From: Sediminibacillus dalangtanensis
GTDB taxonomy: Bacteria > Bacillota > Bacilli > Bacillales > Amphibacillaceae
Assembly (NCBI RefSeq): GCF_017792025.1
Contig: NZ_CP046956.1
Span: 2,356,001-2,420,000, forward strand
Reading direction: 5' to 3'
DNA: 64,000 nt
The notes below the pieces were generated by a model that was not told where the DNA came from, ran no database searches, and saw nothing but the letters and a program-made list of their open reading frames with translations. The translations under genes were made by a program, and so were the position numbers. Of the stretch, positions 37,847-47,350 are shown one piece after another. Position 1 is the first letter of the stretch. Each line of letters opens with the position of its first letter.

Positions 37847-38716
37847 TCACTTGGAGCGGCTAAGTAATTCACCTGCACTCATCTGGTGCTGCTTCATCTT
37901 AAAGTAGGCATGTAGACAGGTTTGCTCTTCCAGCCAGTCGGAATCCCTTTTGGCTGGTTTCACATAAATATGATGTGTTTGTCCACGCTTAAATTGAAAA
38001 AACACGTGAAGCAATCTTGTACTGGGGGCAACGGTAACCGGCCGGATTTTCGGTTTTTCTGGAGTTGCCGTTAAGTAACGTTTCAACAGAAACCGCAAAA
38101 AGATATAGTAACGCTGTTTCCATTCTAATCGATTTTCCCATAATATAAAACCTGTCAGCATGACAGCGCTCAATGTGAATGGGAAAAACAGAACAAACGA
38201 GACAGCCGCGAACAATGAAAAAGCAATCGAACTGACGATTGTCATGGTGTGAGCCAGTTTAAAAGGCAAAAAATAGGATAATAACAAAAATACCATTTTG
38301 CCCCCGTCCAGTGGCCAGATCGGCAGCAAATTAAATAATAAGATGGTCGTGTTGTATAGAAAGCCAATTTCGATGAGGGAAGCGGGTACTACGGAAATTT
38401 CTTTACATGAAAACAGCAGCGCGTATATCCAAAGGTGCTGCAGCGGTCCGGCGGCAACAATCCAAGCTTCCTCCCTGATGGGCCTGCTGCTATGTTCTTC
38501 CGTTTCCATCACTCCGCCAAATACCCAGAGATTGATTTTTCTTATCCGCCAGCCATACCATTTCGCTGTAAAGTAATGGCCAAGCTCATGTACGATCACA
38601 ATAAAAAATATAATCAGAAATTCTGCAAGTGTACCAGTCAGGACGGCCGTAAGTGCGAACAACCATAATATCGGGTGAATATGCAGTTGAGGAACCATGT
38701 TATGGCTGCTCGTCAA
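37847..38716 (-). CDS. spoIVFB: Stage IV sporulation protein FB, pro-sigma-K site-2 protease
   Basis: Intramembrane metalloprotease of 289 aa that activates sigma-K in the mother cell. Six membrane segments carry the zinc motif HELGHYF (His-45, Glu-46, His-49 in this frame) and the third ligand in NLLPIWPLDGGKM; a C-terminal cytosolic CBS-like region follows (about 205-289). A TTG start at 38716 has AGGTGA six bases upstream and overlaps spoIVFA by 17 bases; an ATG at 38698 is an alternative with a poorer site. Coupled to its partner spoIVFA. Confidence 0.95.
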   Translation of the reverse strand: MTSSHNMVPQLHIHPILWLFALTAVLTGTLAEFLIIFFIVIVHELGHYFTAKWYGWRIRKINLWVFGGVMETEEHSSRPIREEAWIVAAGPLQHLWIYALLFSCKEISVVPASLIEIGFLYNTTILLFNLLPIWPLDGGKMVFLLLSYFLPFKLAHTMTIVSSIAFSLFAAVSFVLFFPFTLSAVMLTGFILWENRLEWKQRYYIFLRFLLKRYLTATPEKPKIRPVTVAPSTRLLHVFFQFKRGQTHHIYVKPAKRDSDWLEEQTCLHAYFKMKQHQMSAGELLSRSK

Positions 38717-39470
38717 CTTGCATCACCTGGACCGGATCGAGATACTGGTTGTTTTTTTGTATTGCAAAGTAAATGTCTTGTTTTTCTCCTTCTACTGGAT
38801 CAAACTGCCCAATCACATGATTATCTCCAATAAATTGATATTGATAAACATCGATATCGGTCAAATATCCATAGATGCTTTTGCTTCGGTCAGCATGTTG
38901 GACGATGACAGTTTTTCCAGTATCCGATTTTTTGCCCGCGAAAATCACCGTTCCATCTTCTACTGCGACAACTTCAGATTTTTCATTGGCAGCAATCCGG
39001 ATCGCTTCTCCATTTGATTGAAATGACTGGCTTACTGTCCCGTTCACTGGTAGAACAGCTGGAAGCTCCTCCGTTTCTTCCTGGTTCGGTACCATTGCCA
39101 ACGGGCTGCCAAATTTATTTTGGTACCATGCATTCACGGAAGCAAACGGAAATTCTTCAGAAAAGGCCTGGGTTGTCCATTGCTTGGGACGTTCAACCCA
39201 GTCAGCATCCAACTGGTGTATCATGGAAACACCAAAAAACAGGACGCCTGCTAGTATTCCTTTCAATATTAGAGTGACAGCGAAACTTTCTCGGCGTGAA
39301 CTCGGGCTTGTCCCCTGACCCTGACTCGGGATAAAAGGCAGATAACCATGTTTTTCTTCCTCTTGCGGGAAAGGAGCCACTACTTGTTTATCCGGAACCG
39401 AGTGGCTCAATGGATGTTCTTTTTTTCTTTTAGCAATGTTTTTTCGAATTTGCCTGACATCTTTTTTCAT
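38700..39470 (-). CDS. spoIVFA: Stage IV sporulation protein FA (M23-like regulator)
   Basis: A 256-aa protein that, with BofA, holds SpoIVFB inactive until SpoIVB cuts it. A cytoplasmic basic N-terminus and a single membrane helix (ILKGILAGVLFFGVSMI, about 70-87) precede an extracellular peptidase-M23-like domain (about 135-250) with NGTVSQSFQSNGEAIRIAAN and VEDGTVIFAGKKSDTGK; the catalytic zinc ligands of true M23 enzymes are not evident. The ATG at 39470 is preferred to a GTG nine bases upstream that abuts AAAGGAAA. First gene of the spoIVF operon. Confidence 0.93.
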   Translation of the reverse strand: MKKDVRQIRKNIAKRKKEHPLSHSVPDKQVVAPFPQEEEKHGYLPFIPSQGQGTSPSSRRESFAVTLILKGILAGVLFFGVSMIHQLDADWVERPKQWTTQAFSEEFPFASVNAWYQNKFGSPLAMVPNQEETEELPAVLPVNGTVSQSFQSNGEAIRIAANEKSEVVAVEDGTVIFAGKKSDTGKTVIVQHADRSKSIYGYLTDIDVYQYQFIGDNHVIGQFDPVEGEKQDIYFAIQKNNQYLDPVQVMQVDEQP

Positions 39471-39874
39471 TTGCTTCACTTTCCTTTGCGGGATTTGTAC
39501 AAGTCTATGAAGCAGCGAAAACAGATATACCTCTCCAAAACCTCCTGTGCCTTCTAAACTTCATCCTTTCTATCTACTTCGTTCCACTCCGATGCTGCGA
39601 AACCGTTTTTTTGTTCTTGTGAGATGCGGCACAGTAAGTTCCATGGAAGTCTCTTAACCCCAATTTCAGCAACACTCTATCAGGGTAGGCAGGCAGCATA
39701 CGCTGAATCCTTCGGGAACAGGGGGAACTTGTAGAACCAGGAGTGAAGTGGTTTTTGCTTTTAAGAACTAGGAGCGACTAACCCCGTGCAGAAAATGGCG
39801 CTTCCTTTCCACAAGAGTAAGACCGTGCCTGCAGAAAACGAAGATGCAATGACCAGTTAGATAGAAAACGCATC
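39471..39874. other. Non-coding gap between spoIVFA and minD
   Basis: About 400 bases without a gene. Pieces such as TTCGTTCCACTCCGATGCTG, GAACAGGGGGAAC and CCGTGCCTGCAG resemble decayed family B repeat, too eroded to be delimited. No clear spoIVFA promoter was read. Confidence 0.35.
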
Positions 39875-39912
39875 AAAAAATCTCTCAACCTGTATTGACA
39901 GGTTGAGAGATT
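39875..39912 (-). terminator. Terminator after minD
   Basis: On the minus strand AATCTCTCAACCTG and CAGGTTGAGAGATT form a 14-bp perfect stem around TCAATA, followed by TTTTTT. Confidence 0.93.
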
Positions 39913-39931
39913 GGAAACAAACGTATCAGAA

Positions 39932-40732
39932 TCAGGAACGCATCCCCAAGAATTTTTTCATTTTGGCGAACATGCCTTTTTCTTCTTCTAGCGACAAAAG
40001 TGGTACCGTTTCGCCGAGAATTCGCCGAGCTATATTCCGATAGGCCAGTGATGCTTTTGTATTCGGGTGAAAAGCAACGGGTTCGCCGTGATTGGAAGCT
40101 TTGATCACCTCATCATCGTCTGCGACTATCCCCAGTAATTCAACTGACAGAATTTGTACTATTTCATCCACATCAAGCATATCGCCATTTTTCACCATAT
40201 GATTCCGGATGCGATTAACGATCAAATGAGGCGGCTCCACTTTTTCTTCTTTTTCCAACAAACCGATGATACGGTCTGCATCCCGCACGCTTGATTTTTC
40301 TGGTGTCGTCACGACAATCGCCTTATCTGCACCAGCAACTGCATTTTTATAACCCTGTTCGATGCCTGCGGGACAATCTATTAAAATGTAATCATATTCT
40401 TGTTTCAATTCAGCAACAATTGCTTCCATCCCCTCAGGAGTAAGATCCGATTTATCACTCGTCTGGGCAGCAGGAAGCAGATACAAACAATCAAATCGTT
40501 TATCTTTTATCAGCGCTTGTTTCAACTTACAGCGCTTCTGGATAACATCAACGATATCATAAATAATCCGGTTTTCGAGACCCATGACAACGTCTAAATT
40601 ACGAAGCCCGATGTCCGTATCGATCAGACAAACTTTTTTCTCCATTAACGCGAGCGCAGTACCTATGTTGGCCGTTGTGGTGGTCTTACCCACACCGCCC
40701 TTACCAGAAGTAATTACGATTGCTTCACCCAT
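39932..40732 (-). CDS. minD: Septum site-determining ATPase MinD
   Basis: Membrane-recruited ParA-type ATPase of 266 aa that positions the division septum with MinC. The deviant Walker A SGKGGVGKTTTTANIG (about residues 9-24), switch region IDTDIGLRNLDVVMGLENR and Walker B YDYILIDCPAGIE are complete, and the C-terminus EEKGMFAKMKKFLGMRS is the amphipathic membrane-targeting helix. The start overlaps minC by eight bases and has AGGAG upstream. Last gene of the mreB-mreC-mreD-minC-minD run. Confidence 0.98.
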   Translation of the reverse strand: MGEAIVITSGKGGVGKTTTTANIGTALALMEKKVCLIDTDIGLRNLDVVMGLENRIIYDIVDVIQKRCKLKQALIKDKRFDCLYLLPAAQTSDKSDLTPEGMEAIVAELKQEYDYILIDCPAGIEQGYKNAVAGADKAIVVTTPEKSSVRDADRIIGLLEKEEKVEPPHLIVNRIRNHMVKNGDMLDVDEIVQILSVELLGIVADDDEVIKASNHGEPVAFHPNTKASLAYRNIARRILGETVPLLSLEEEKGMFAKMKKFLGMRS

Positions 40733-41417
40733 GTATCATTCTCCTTTCAAACCCGTTTAAATCAGGACGTTTTCGTGCCAGAATCTGAAGACGGTCTATG
40801 ATGATTTTTTCTTTCTCGTGGTCGATGATTCCGCATTCCATGTAAACGCCTTCTGTTTCATAGTCCGGGGAACGACTGATGTAATCAGCTATCCGCAGCT
40901 GGGTTGGCTTCATGTAAGCAGCGGCAATCACCGCTTCACGATTGTTGGGCACTCCTGCATGGGCGACTCCCCGTAAATTCCCCATCACGAAAATGTTTCC
41001 GCTGGCCATAATCTTTCCGCCAGGATTTACATCTCCGATCAACAACATGTCCCCCTGAACCTCGATTACCTGACCCGAACGGACTACTCTGTTAACCACT
41101 TTGACTTCACTGTCCTCCAGCCAATCCAGTGCCTGCTTTTTCGAAATGACATTTGATTCGATCGATTGAACGACCAATTTATTTTTACTGCGGATCAACT
41201 CACGCAGTTGTTCTTCTTGATTTTCATGTAAATAACGATTCCCCAGTTGGATGGTCACAGTGATCATTGGCTCATCTTCTGCCACGTGATTAGTAGACAG
41301 GGTTGCTTCGAGTTCCGTAAGCATTTCACTGAATGAGCATGAATCATCAATATACAGGGTAAGACCATCCCGAGTTCCTTTTATCGTTATTAGTTGCTTG
41401 CTGCCTGCCACGATCAT
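40725..41417 (-). CDS. minC: Septum site-determining protein MinC
   Basis: FtsZ polymerisation inhibitor of 230 aa. The N-terminal domain (1-100) binds FtsZ; the C-terminal beta-helix (about 115-215) shows VVRSGQVIEVQGDMLLIGDV and NPGGKIMASGNIFVMGNLRG, which dimerises and binds MinD. The exact start is uncertain: an ATG at 41417 almost touches AGGTGA, and a GTG at 41411 is better spaced. It is coupled to minD downstream, with a short gap to mreD upstream. Confidence 0.95.
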   Translation of the reverse strand: MIVAGSKQLITIKGTRDGLTLYIDDSCSFSEMLTELEATLSTNHVAEDEPMITVTIQLGNRYLHENQEEQLRELIRSKNKLVVQSIESNVISKKQALDWLEDSEVKVVNRVVRSGQVIEVQGDMLLIGDVNPGGKIMASGNIFVMGNLRGVAHAGVPNNREAVIAAAYMKPTQLRIADYISRSPDYETEGVYMECGIIDHEKEKIIIDRLQILARKRPDLNGFERRMIHG

Positions 41418-41475
41418 TCACCTCAAACCTTTTTAATAAATATCTTTTCTTGGAGTTATGATATCCCCTTAAATC

Positions 41476-42015
41476 TTACAGCTTTCCAGTAGAGTTGAAA
41501 CGGTCCGTTGACCACTTGACCAACTTCTGTTTAGTCAATGGATAAATAAGGAGTAAAAACAACACATTGGCCAAAAGCGTCGGAATCAGACGGATATAGA
41601 AATAATCCTGCCAAGGCAGCTCGGTCAACCCAATAAAGGAGTACACAATATAAACACCAGTATCTGCAAGAGCAACTGCAAGGGCGGAAAGCACCAATGC
41701 CACCAGAAAGTTGGTGTGAAGCAGCTTTTTCAACCCGTGAATTCCATAAACGACTAAAGGATAGATAAACATGTAAACGCCTAAAACGCTGGTATAAACA
41801 ATATCAATCATCAAACCGAAGGCGATGGCATATAACACCGATACATATGTATTTTCCAAGTCGTAAAAAATACTGATTAACACCAAGTATAGCAACACCC
41901 AGTGAGCTGCAATCATCCAGCGGCCGGTTACCAGGCTGTTCGGGAGGAAATCAACGGCGACACCCTCCAATACCAACAGGAGTAAAAGAAAAAGAGGAAG
42001 ATAGAATTTTACCAT
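41476..42015 (-). CDS. mreD: Rod shape-determining protein MreD
   Basis: A 179-aa membrane protein with five or six helices that joins the elongasome. SLVTGRWMIAAHWVLLYLVL and SIFYDLENTYVSVLYAIAFG with GLMIDIVYTSVLGVYMFIYP match MreD of Bacillales. The start overlaps the mreC stop in TAATG, so it is translationally coupled. Cell-wall elongation is the expected role. Confidence 0.94.
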   Translation of the reverse strand: MVKFYLPLFLLLLLVLEGVAVDFLPNSLVTGRWMIAAHWVLLYLVLISIFYDLENTYVSVLYAIAFGLMIDIVYTSVLGVYMFIYPLVVYGIHGLKKLLHTNFLVALVLSALAVALADTGVYIVYSFIGLTELPWQDYFYIRLIPTLLANVLFLLLIYPLTKQKLVKWSTDRFNSTGKL

Positions 42016-42875
42016 TATTCCTCCTCCTCCTGCTGATTTCCTTCTGCTGCATTGACGACGATCACATGATCCATGTTATCTACATCGGCTGCAGGAGTCA
42101 CATAAGCCATTTGGGTAAGACCGTATTTGTCCGGGGTAACTTCTTCCACTGTCCCTATTTCAAGGCCGCGGATAAATACCCCGCCCATACCGGATGAAAC
42201 GACTAAGGCACCTTCTTCCACTTCCGATTCATAGGAATTAAGCTTTAACATCAGTGCCTCTTTTTCTTCATCGTATCCAATGATAAACCCTGACTCGTCC
42301 TCTTTGTCCTCCTGGGAAACCGTTACAGAAATCCGGTTGGATCCATCAAAGCCTCTCAGCAATTGGACAGTGGAAGAAAACTCGGCAGCTGATTGGATTT
42401 TGCCGACCATACCTTGCCCGGTAATGACTGCCATATTTTTTTTGACGCCATCCTGTTCCCCTTTATTGATGGTGACTTCCTTGAAAAAGGGTTCCGGACT
42501 TTGACTCCTTACAGAAGCCTGAATCGGTTCGTAATCGGAAATAGACTCGGTTTTGTCCAGTATTTGTCGCAATTCTTCGTTATCCTGTTTTAGTTCCTGT
42601 ATTTCATAGAGCAGCGACTTATGATCAGCCAGCCGCTCCTTCAATAGTTGATTTTCTTCATACGTGTGTTTGATTTCATCAATATTGGAAAAAATACTGC
42701 TGGTGAACTCTGCCGGCCGGTGGACCACTCCCTGAAGCCATCCGACCGTATCCTTCAAGAATTCCTCGCCCACTGTCAGATTGCTCCGGTCGCTCAAAGA
42801 GAATCCGATTAAGGCAACCAGTACAATAAAACCAATTAAAATGATAAACAAACGAGTTCTTCTAAAAAAAGACAT
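42015..42875 (-). CDS. mreC: Rod shape-determining protein MreC
   Basis: A 286-aa bitopic protein: one N-terminal membrane helix (about 8-28), a coiled coil (about 65-105, ENQLLKERLADHKSLLYEIQ), then the extracellular beta-barrel pair with VTINKGEQDGVKKNMAVIT and GQGMVGKI, VSSGMGGVFIRGLEIGTV. It ends in an acidic tail of glutamates. ATG at 42875 is preferred to a TTG three bases earlier. Sits between mreB and mreD in the cell-shape operon. Confidence 0.95.
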   Translation of the reverse strand: MSFFRRTRLFIILIGFIVLVALIGFSLSDRSNLTVGEEFLKDTVGWLQGVVHRPAEFTSSIFSNIDEIKHTYEENQLLKERLADHKSLLYEIQELKQDNEELRQILDKTESISDYEPIQASVRSQSPEPFFKEVTINKGEQDGVKKNMAVITGQGMVGKIQSAAEFSSTVQLLRGFDGSNRISVTVSQEDKEDESGFIIGYDEEKEALMLKLNSYESEVEEGALVVSSGMGGVFIRGLEIGTVEEVTPDKYGLTQMAYVTPAADVDNMDHVIVVNAAEGNQQEEEE

Positions 42876-42890
42876 CAATTAAACACCTAC

Positions 42891-43931
42891 TTATTTCATC
42901 GAGGATCGACTGGATACGTTAGGCTGGGAGGTAAAGTGATGGATGTACTCCAATGCCTTGCCTGTACCAATAGCTACACTATCCAAAGGTTCTTCCGCAA
43001 CAAATACCGGCATTTTTGTTTCCTCACTGATGACATCATCCAACCCTTTAAGCAACGCGCCACCGCCTGACAGGACAATTCCCCGGTCCATGATGTCTGC
43101 TGCGAGTTCAGGAGGAGTCTTTTCCAATGTATTTTTAACTGCTTCAACGATGGAAGATACCGTATCCTGCAAAGAGGAAGAAATTTCGTCAGATGATATG
43201 GTGATCGTTTTGGGCAAGCCTGTCAACAAATCCCTGCCACGGATATCCATCTCTTCCACTTCAGAAGGACGACCTGCCGAACCAATATCCATTTTGATGG
43301 ATTCCGATGAGCGTTCACCGATCATCAGGTTGTATTGCTTGCGAATATATTGAATGATCGCATCATCCATATCATCGCCCGCTGTTCTAATAGATTGACT
43401 TGTCACAATACCGCCAAGTGAGATGATAGCGACCTCCGTAGTGCCTCCCCCGATGTCGACAATCATGCTTCCAGTAGGCTCCCAAACAGGCAGGCCTGCA
43501 CCGATTGCAGCAGCAAACGGTTCTGCAATCGGAAATGCATCTTTCGCTCCTGCCTGTTTCGTAGCATCGATAACTGCCCTTTCCTCCACCATTGTGATTC
43601 CGGAAGGTACACAAACCATGACATTCGGCTTGCGAGCAAAAGCCGACCGATTTTTTTGCGCTTTTTTAATGTAGTATTTCATCATGACAGCGGTCGTATC
43701 ATAATCGGCAATGACTCCGTCTTTCATCGGACGGATCACGGAAATATTTCCCGGCGTACGCCCGATCATGTTTCGTGCCGAGCTGCCAACTGCCTCTATC
43801 TCACCTGTCGCTGTGTTTTTGGCTACAACTGAAGGTTCTCGTACGACGACACCTTTGCCTTTGACGAATACCAAGGTGTTCGCCGTTCCCAAATCTATAC
43901 CCAAGTCTTGTGATAAACTGAATCTTCCCAA
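42891..43931 (-). CDS. mreB: Rod shape-determining actin homologue MreB
   Basis: Bacterial actin of 346 aa that directs cell-wall elongation. The ATP-binding phosphate 1 loop [19 protein letters not shown] (about 9-27), the phosphate 2 loop [19 protein letters not shown] (about 157-175) and the adenosine motif [16 protein letters not shown] are intact. The start is a TTG at 43931 with GGGAG six bases upstream; the track of codons further to 43952 has no site. A strong sigma-A promoter lies about 60 bases upstream. Confidence 0.97.
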   Translation of the reverse strand: MGRFSLSQDLGIDLGTANTLVFVKGKGVVVREPSVVAKNTATGEIEAVGSSARNMIGRTPGNISVIRPMKDGVIADYDTTAVMMKYYIKKAQKNRSAFARKPNVMVCVPSGITMVEERAVIDATKQAGAKDAFPIAEPFAAAIGAGLPVWEPTGSMIVDIGGGTTEVAIISLGGIVTSQSIRTAGDDMDDAIIQYIRKQYNLMIGERSSESIKMDIGSAGRPSEVEEMDIRGRDLLTGLPKTITISSDEISSSLQDTVSSIVEAVKNTLEKTPPELAADIMDRGIVLSGGGALLKGLDDVISEETKMPVFVAEEPLDSVAIGTGKALEYIHHFTSQPNVSSRSSMK

Positions 43932-43989
43932 AAAAATCTCCCTTTCCAACACATCTCATAATCATTCATTACATTCTTTTGTATATTTT

Positions 43990-44018
43990 ACTATATCGAT
44001 TACCGACATAACTTGCAA
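43990..44018 (-). promoter_or_regulatory. Sigma-A promoter of the mreBCD-minCD operon
   Basis: On the minus strand TTGCAA (44013-44018) and TATAGT (43990-43995) are exactly 17 bases apart, with transcription expected to start near 43983, about 50 bases ahead of mreB. Separately, AGCGCCA and TGGCGCT at about 44108-44146 form a weak radC terminator. Confidence 0.8.
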
Positions 44019-44198
44019 TTAATCCCATTGCAGTTCGTTTGACGGTTTTCCTGTTCAGACAGACTGCCATCCATATCCCACGCACAAAGCTAAAGCTGCA
44101 TGAGAAGAAGCGCCAAACCCGGGAAAAATCCTGAGCATGGCGCTGACTGTATCATCCGCCTATATAATTATACGAAAAAAATTTAAAAATAGATAGTG

Positions 44199-44888
44199 TT
44201 ACAGATATCCTTTTTCTTTCAATGAGACAAATTTACGATCGCCGATTACCAAATGGTCTAAAAGTTCGATACCGATCATCTTGCCACACTCAGACAATCG
44301 TTTGGTAACATGGATATCTTCCTGGGAAGGAGAGGGATCTCCGGATGGGTGGTTATGTGCACAAATAATAGAAGCAGCAGAGCGTTTTACCGCTTCGCGA
44401 AACACTTCTCTAGGGTGGACGATCGATGCATTCAGACTGCCTATGAAGATCGTCTGTCTGTGGAGGATTTGATTTTTGGTGTTTAAAAATAAGCAAACAA
44501 AATGTTCTTGATTGAGGTTTCTCATTTCTTCCATGATATAATCTGCTCCATCTTCTGGACTGCGGATGACATAGCGTTCTTCCGGGCGAAAACGATAGAG
44601 GCGTTTACCGAATTCGATGGCTGCCAGTATCAACACTCCCTTGGCTGTACCAATTCCCCTGATTGCAGTCAATTCTTCGATTGTGGCGTCCTTAAGTAAA
44701 TGAAGCCCCTCGAAATGCATGAATACACGTTGGGAAAGCGTGGTGACCGATTCGTCTTTTGTACCGGTACCAAGCAATATGGCAAGTAAATCCTGGTTCG
44801 ATAACGTCGCCGGACCCTTTTCAATCAGTCGTTCCCTTGGCCTGTCCTGCTTGGGAACATGTTTCAACGTAACATCCGCTTGCACCAT
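44199..44888 (-). CDS. radC: RadC/JAB-domain DNA repair-associated protein
   Basis: A 229-aa protein with an N-terminal helix-hairpin-helix-like part (DQLL-like NQDLLAILLGTGTKDESV and AIRGIGTAKG, about 28-85) and a C-terminal MPN/JAB metal-binding domain with the H-x-H...D motif HNHPSGDPSPSQED (about 178-191). Despite the name, a true repair role is doubtful. It lies between maf and mreB as in B. subtilis. Start at ATG 44888; a better-spaced alternative was not found. Confidence 0.94.
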   Translation of the reverse strand: MVQADVTLKHVPKQDRPRERLIEKGPATLSNQDLLAILLGTGTKDESVTTLSQRVFMHFEGLHLLKDATIEELTAIRGIGTAKGVLILAAIEFGKRLYRFRPEERYVIRSPEDGADYIMEEMRNLNQEHFVCLFLNTKNQILHRQTIFIGSLNASIVHPREVFREAVKRSAASIICAHNHPSGDPSPSQEDIHVTKRLSECGKMIGIELLDHLVIGDRKFVSLKEKGYL

Positions 44889-44922
44889 AGCATCTATCAG
44901 CCCCTTTTAGATAAAACCTCAA

Positions 44923-45495
44923 CTACCCGGATGAAGAAGGGACAATTCCGAAGTGCTCAAGCTCGCGGACCACCTTTGACAGGGGTAGGCCGACCACATT
45001 AAAATAATCACCATGAATTTCTTGAACCAATAACGCTCCCTTCCCCTGGATACCATATCCTCCAGCCTTGTCAAAAGGTTCACCAGTAGCGATATAAGCA
45101 GCCAGTTGTTCATCGGTCATTTCCCAGAAGGTGACCTTGGTTACAACGGAAAAAACAGTGGATTTGTCCTGCGAACGAATAGAGACTCCTGTATATACAT
45201 GGTGTGTCTCTCCGTTCAATTCAGAAAGCATGGCAAATGCATCTTCCCTGCTTTCTGGTTTGGTGAGAATCCGTCCATGCTGGCTGACCACCGTGTCTGC
45301 ACTAAGCACTACCTCCCTCTTGGCAGGGGACAGCTTTTCTCCTTTCATTACGGCCAATTTTTCCACAAGCTGGCAAGCATCACTAGCAGTAACCGATTGT
45401 TCATCTACATCGGGAATTTTTGTTAAAAACTGCAAACCAGCCTGTTCCAGTAGTTTTTTTCTGCGCGGTGACCCGGAGGCTAAAATAAGCTGCAA
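44923..45495 (-). CDS. maf: Maf family nucleoside triphosphate pyrophosphatase
   Basis: House-cleaning pyrophosphatase of 190 aa acting on dTTP/UTP and modified nucleotides, tied to septum regulation in Bacillus. LILASGSPRRKKLLEQAGL at the N-terminus, VLSADTVVSQHGRILTKP (about 60-77) and GEPFDKAGGYGIQGKGALL (about 145-163) are the family motifs. A TTG start at 45495 follows AAAGGA; the frame extends to 45531 with no site. The DUF-linked role in inhibiting septation is known for B. subtilis only. Confidence 0.95.
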   Translation of the reverse strand: MQLILASGSPRRKKLLEQAGLQFLTKIPDVDEQSVTASDACQLVEKLAVMKGEKLSPAKREVVLSADTVVSQHGRILTKPESREDAFAMLSELNGETHHVYTGVSIRSQDKSTVFSVVTKVTFWEMTDEQLAAYIATGEPFDKAGGYGIQGKGALLVQEIHGDYFNVVGLPLSKVVRELEHFGIVPSSSG

Positions 45496-45678
45496 TTCTA
45501 AGTGTCCTTTCCGTTGGGTATTTGAGTACATTTATTGTAACCGAGAAAATAACATGCATTCAACCGGATAAAAAACGATTTCCGGTTATTTTACTAGTTG
45601 CAAATAAGGTTTTTTTCTGTCATTAATCAGGTATTTGAATGAACGTCACCGTTCTAAACGTTATATATATCTAAACTA

Positions 45679-46596
45679 TTACAATTGGACGGCTTTATTC
45701 CATAGAGACAGCAGTTCAATCTGTACTTCACCGGGAGACAAAGCGTTGGCTTCGTTTGTCAGCTTTTCCGCTTGATCATGCAATTGTACCAGCGCTTCCG
45801 CAGCATCTTTCGGAAGCAAACCCAACCAATCGTTCCACTCCTCACGATTTATCTCCCCTCCAGCACTCACACTGTCTTGCCATAATGGAGGAAATTGCTG
45901 TAGCCACTCAGCTTCTCCTTCTGTGAGATCTTTTTCGGTGGCAGTTGTCTGCCAGGGTTTTACATAGGTTTCCAGTTTATTTTCTGTCATCGCTGAAGCT
46001 GTTTTTTTGGCAGCGGCTTCTGTGTCTGCTACTCCTGCAAATAGGTAATACTGCCCTTCGCGCTCCCATACCATCGAGGGAAAGTCAGCTTCTGTGAAAT
46101 TTTTCTGCCATGCCTCCGCTTTATCTTTTGATGAAAACACTCCCCCTTGAATAACGAAGGCCTCCATTCCTTTCAAGCCGTTGGTTTTTTCAGCTGTTTC
46201 TTTTCCTGGATCATCGTTTGCAGGATTTGTGTAGGACGAGGGCAATGTTTCTGGATCACTTGCTTCATCAATACCGGCAAACATTCGGAGCATAATAAAA
46301 CCTAAAGCCAGTCCAATCGCTAAAGCTGCAAATGCCGCAAAAAGAAACACTTTATAAATGCCGGGCAGCTTTCTTTTACCAGGTGTTTTCTTCTGATACC
46401 AATCGCTTGTACCGGTACCCTCTTCTATCGGGCTCTCGAAAAGCGGACTTGCAGAACCATGTAAATGTTTCTCTAAAGCAGCAGCTTGTTCATTGATGGT
46501 CTTCTTGCTTTCTTCCGGGTATTCATGGTGTTTGGCGTTGACATGCTTCCTTTTGTTGTCATTGATTCGTACAGTGATCGGTTTATGTTTGTCCAC
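45679..46596 (-). CDS. spoIIB: Stage II sporulation protein SpoIIB (SPOR domain)
   Basis: A 305-aa bitopic protein that helps septal peptidoglycan hydrolysis and engulfment. A cytoplasmic basic N-terminus (1-78) precedes one membrane helix (VFLFAAFAALAIGLALGFIM, about 83-102) and an extracytoplasmic SPOR domain with FVIQGGVFSSKDKAEAWQKN and QYYLFAGVADTEAAAKKTAS (about 147-215), which binds denuded septal glycan. B. subtilis has spoIIB in this position between maf and comC. It is the last gene before the pilus cluster. Confidence 0.87.
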   Translation of the reverse strand: MDKHKPITVRINDNKRKHVNAKHHEYPEESKKTINEQAAALEKHLHGSASPLFESPIEEGTGTSDWYQKKTPGKRKLPGIYKVFLFAAFAALAIGLALGFIMLRMFAGIDEASDPETLPSSYTNPANDDPGKETAEKTNGLKGMEAFVIQGGVFSSKDKAEAWQKNFTEADFPSMVWEREGQYYLFAGVADTEAAAKKTASAMTENKLETYVKPWQTTATEKDLTEGEAEWLQQFPPLWQDSVSAGGEINREEWNDWLGLLPKDAAEALVQLHDQAEKLTNEANALSPGEVQIELLSLWNKAVQL

Positions 46597-46657
46597 TCCA
46601 ATTTCCCCGTTTCTACTAGAATTTCTTTCAACTCTAGCACACGGAAGGCAAAAAGTA

Positions 46658-46688
46658 AGAGGAGAATTGTCTAAGACAACTCTCCTCT
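46658..46688 (-). terminator. Terminator of the type IV pilus cluster
   Basis: On the minus strand AGAGGAGAGTTGTC, TTA and GACAATTCTCCTCT form a long stem (one mismatch, G·T closed) followed by a T-rich stretch. It separates pilO from spoIIB. Confidence 0.8.
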
Positions 46689-46732
46689 TTTCTACAAATG
46701 CTCTTCGTTTTAGTTAATTTCCGCCATTATTT

Positions 46733-47350
46733 TTAAATGGGCTTTGTATCCATTTCTGTCGTTGGGTCGGATTTAGGGCTTTCCTTCAGCAGACCGTCCA
46801 AATCAGGGGCATAAAAAGCTTGGATATGAACAGTGAAAGCAAAACCATTCTCGTCCGCAGTCATTTCCAGATGATTGACTTTCAAAAGGCGTTCATCTTT
46901 TTCCAACAGTTGAAGAAAATTGTCAACTGCCTCGTATTGTTCCGATTCCCCTTGCAATTCATAAGCGAAGCTATCAATCTCTGCCAATGCCTCTGAATCT
47001 TCCTGTTCACCGGCTTTTTCTTCAGTTTCCTGAATTTCAACCAACTCTTTAAGAGATACCCCCGTCGATTCAGCTATCCCCTCTAACATGACAAGGATTT
47101 GATCGATTTCTTTGTCGATCGGAAGCTTTAATTGCAATGCTCCAGAGGTTTCCGGACGATTTGTAGCATCGGCTCCAGACTCAATTCGTTGCAATGCCTG
47201 GTTCTGTATTTGTACCTCATCCTCCAGCTCTTTCATTTTATCTGTTGCCGGAGCCACATAATAATGATAACCAAGACCGTAAAAGCCACCCACGATAAGG
47301 AGAGCACAGAGGATCGTCAACAAAAGAAGGAGACGGTGATTATTCGCCAT
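46733..47350 (-). CDS. pilO: PilO-like type IV pilus inner-membrane protein
   Basis: A 205-aa bitopic protein: N-terminal helix (LLLLLTILCALLIVGGFYGL, about 8-27), a short coiled coil (about 36-60) and a ferredoxin-like periplasmic domain ending with EYMxx-type strands (VNHLEMTADENGFAFTVHIQ). This is the PilO pattern, and the gene follows pilN as in other pilus loci. PilM, PilN and PilO form the alignment complex between assembly ATPase and pilus. The ATG at 47350 has AAGGAGGTG upstream. Similarity in this family is low, so order supports the call. Confidence 0.82.
   Translation of the reverse strand: MANNHRLLLLLTILCALLIVGGFYGLGYHYYVAPATDKMKELEDEVQIQNQALQRIESGADATNRPETSGALQLKLPIDKEIDQILVMLEGIAESTGVSLKELVEIQETEEKAGEQEDSEALAEIDSFAYELQGESEQYEAVDNFLQLLEKDERLLKVNHLEMTADENGFAFTVHIQAFYAPDLDGLLKESPKSDPTTEMDTKPI

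Noticed and set aside
45568..45600. Stem AACCGGA/TCCGGTT after spoIIB as a terminator
   Set aside because: Seven-base stem with a large loop and no T-run on the minus strand; too weak to call.
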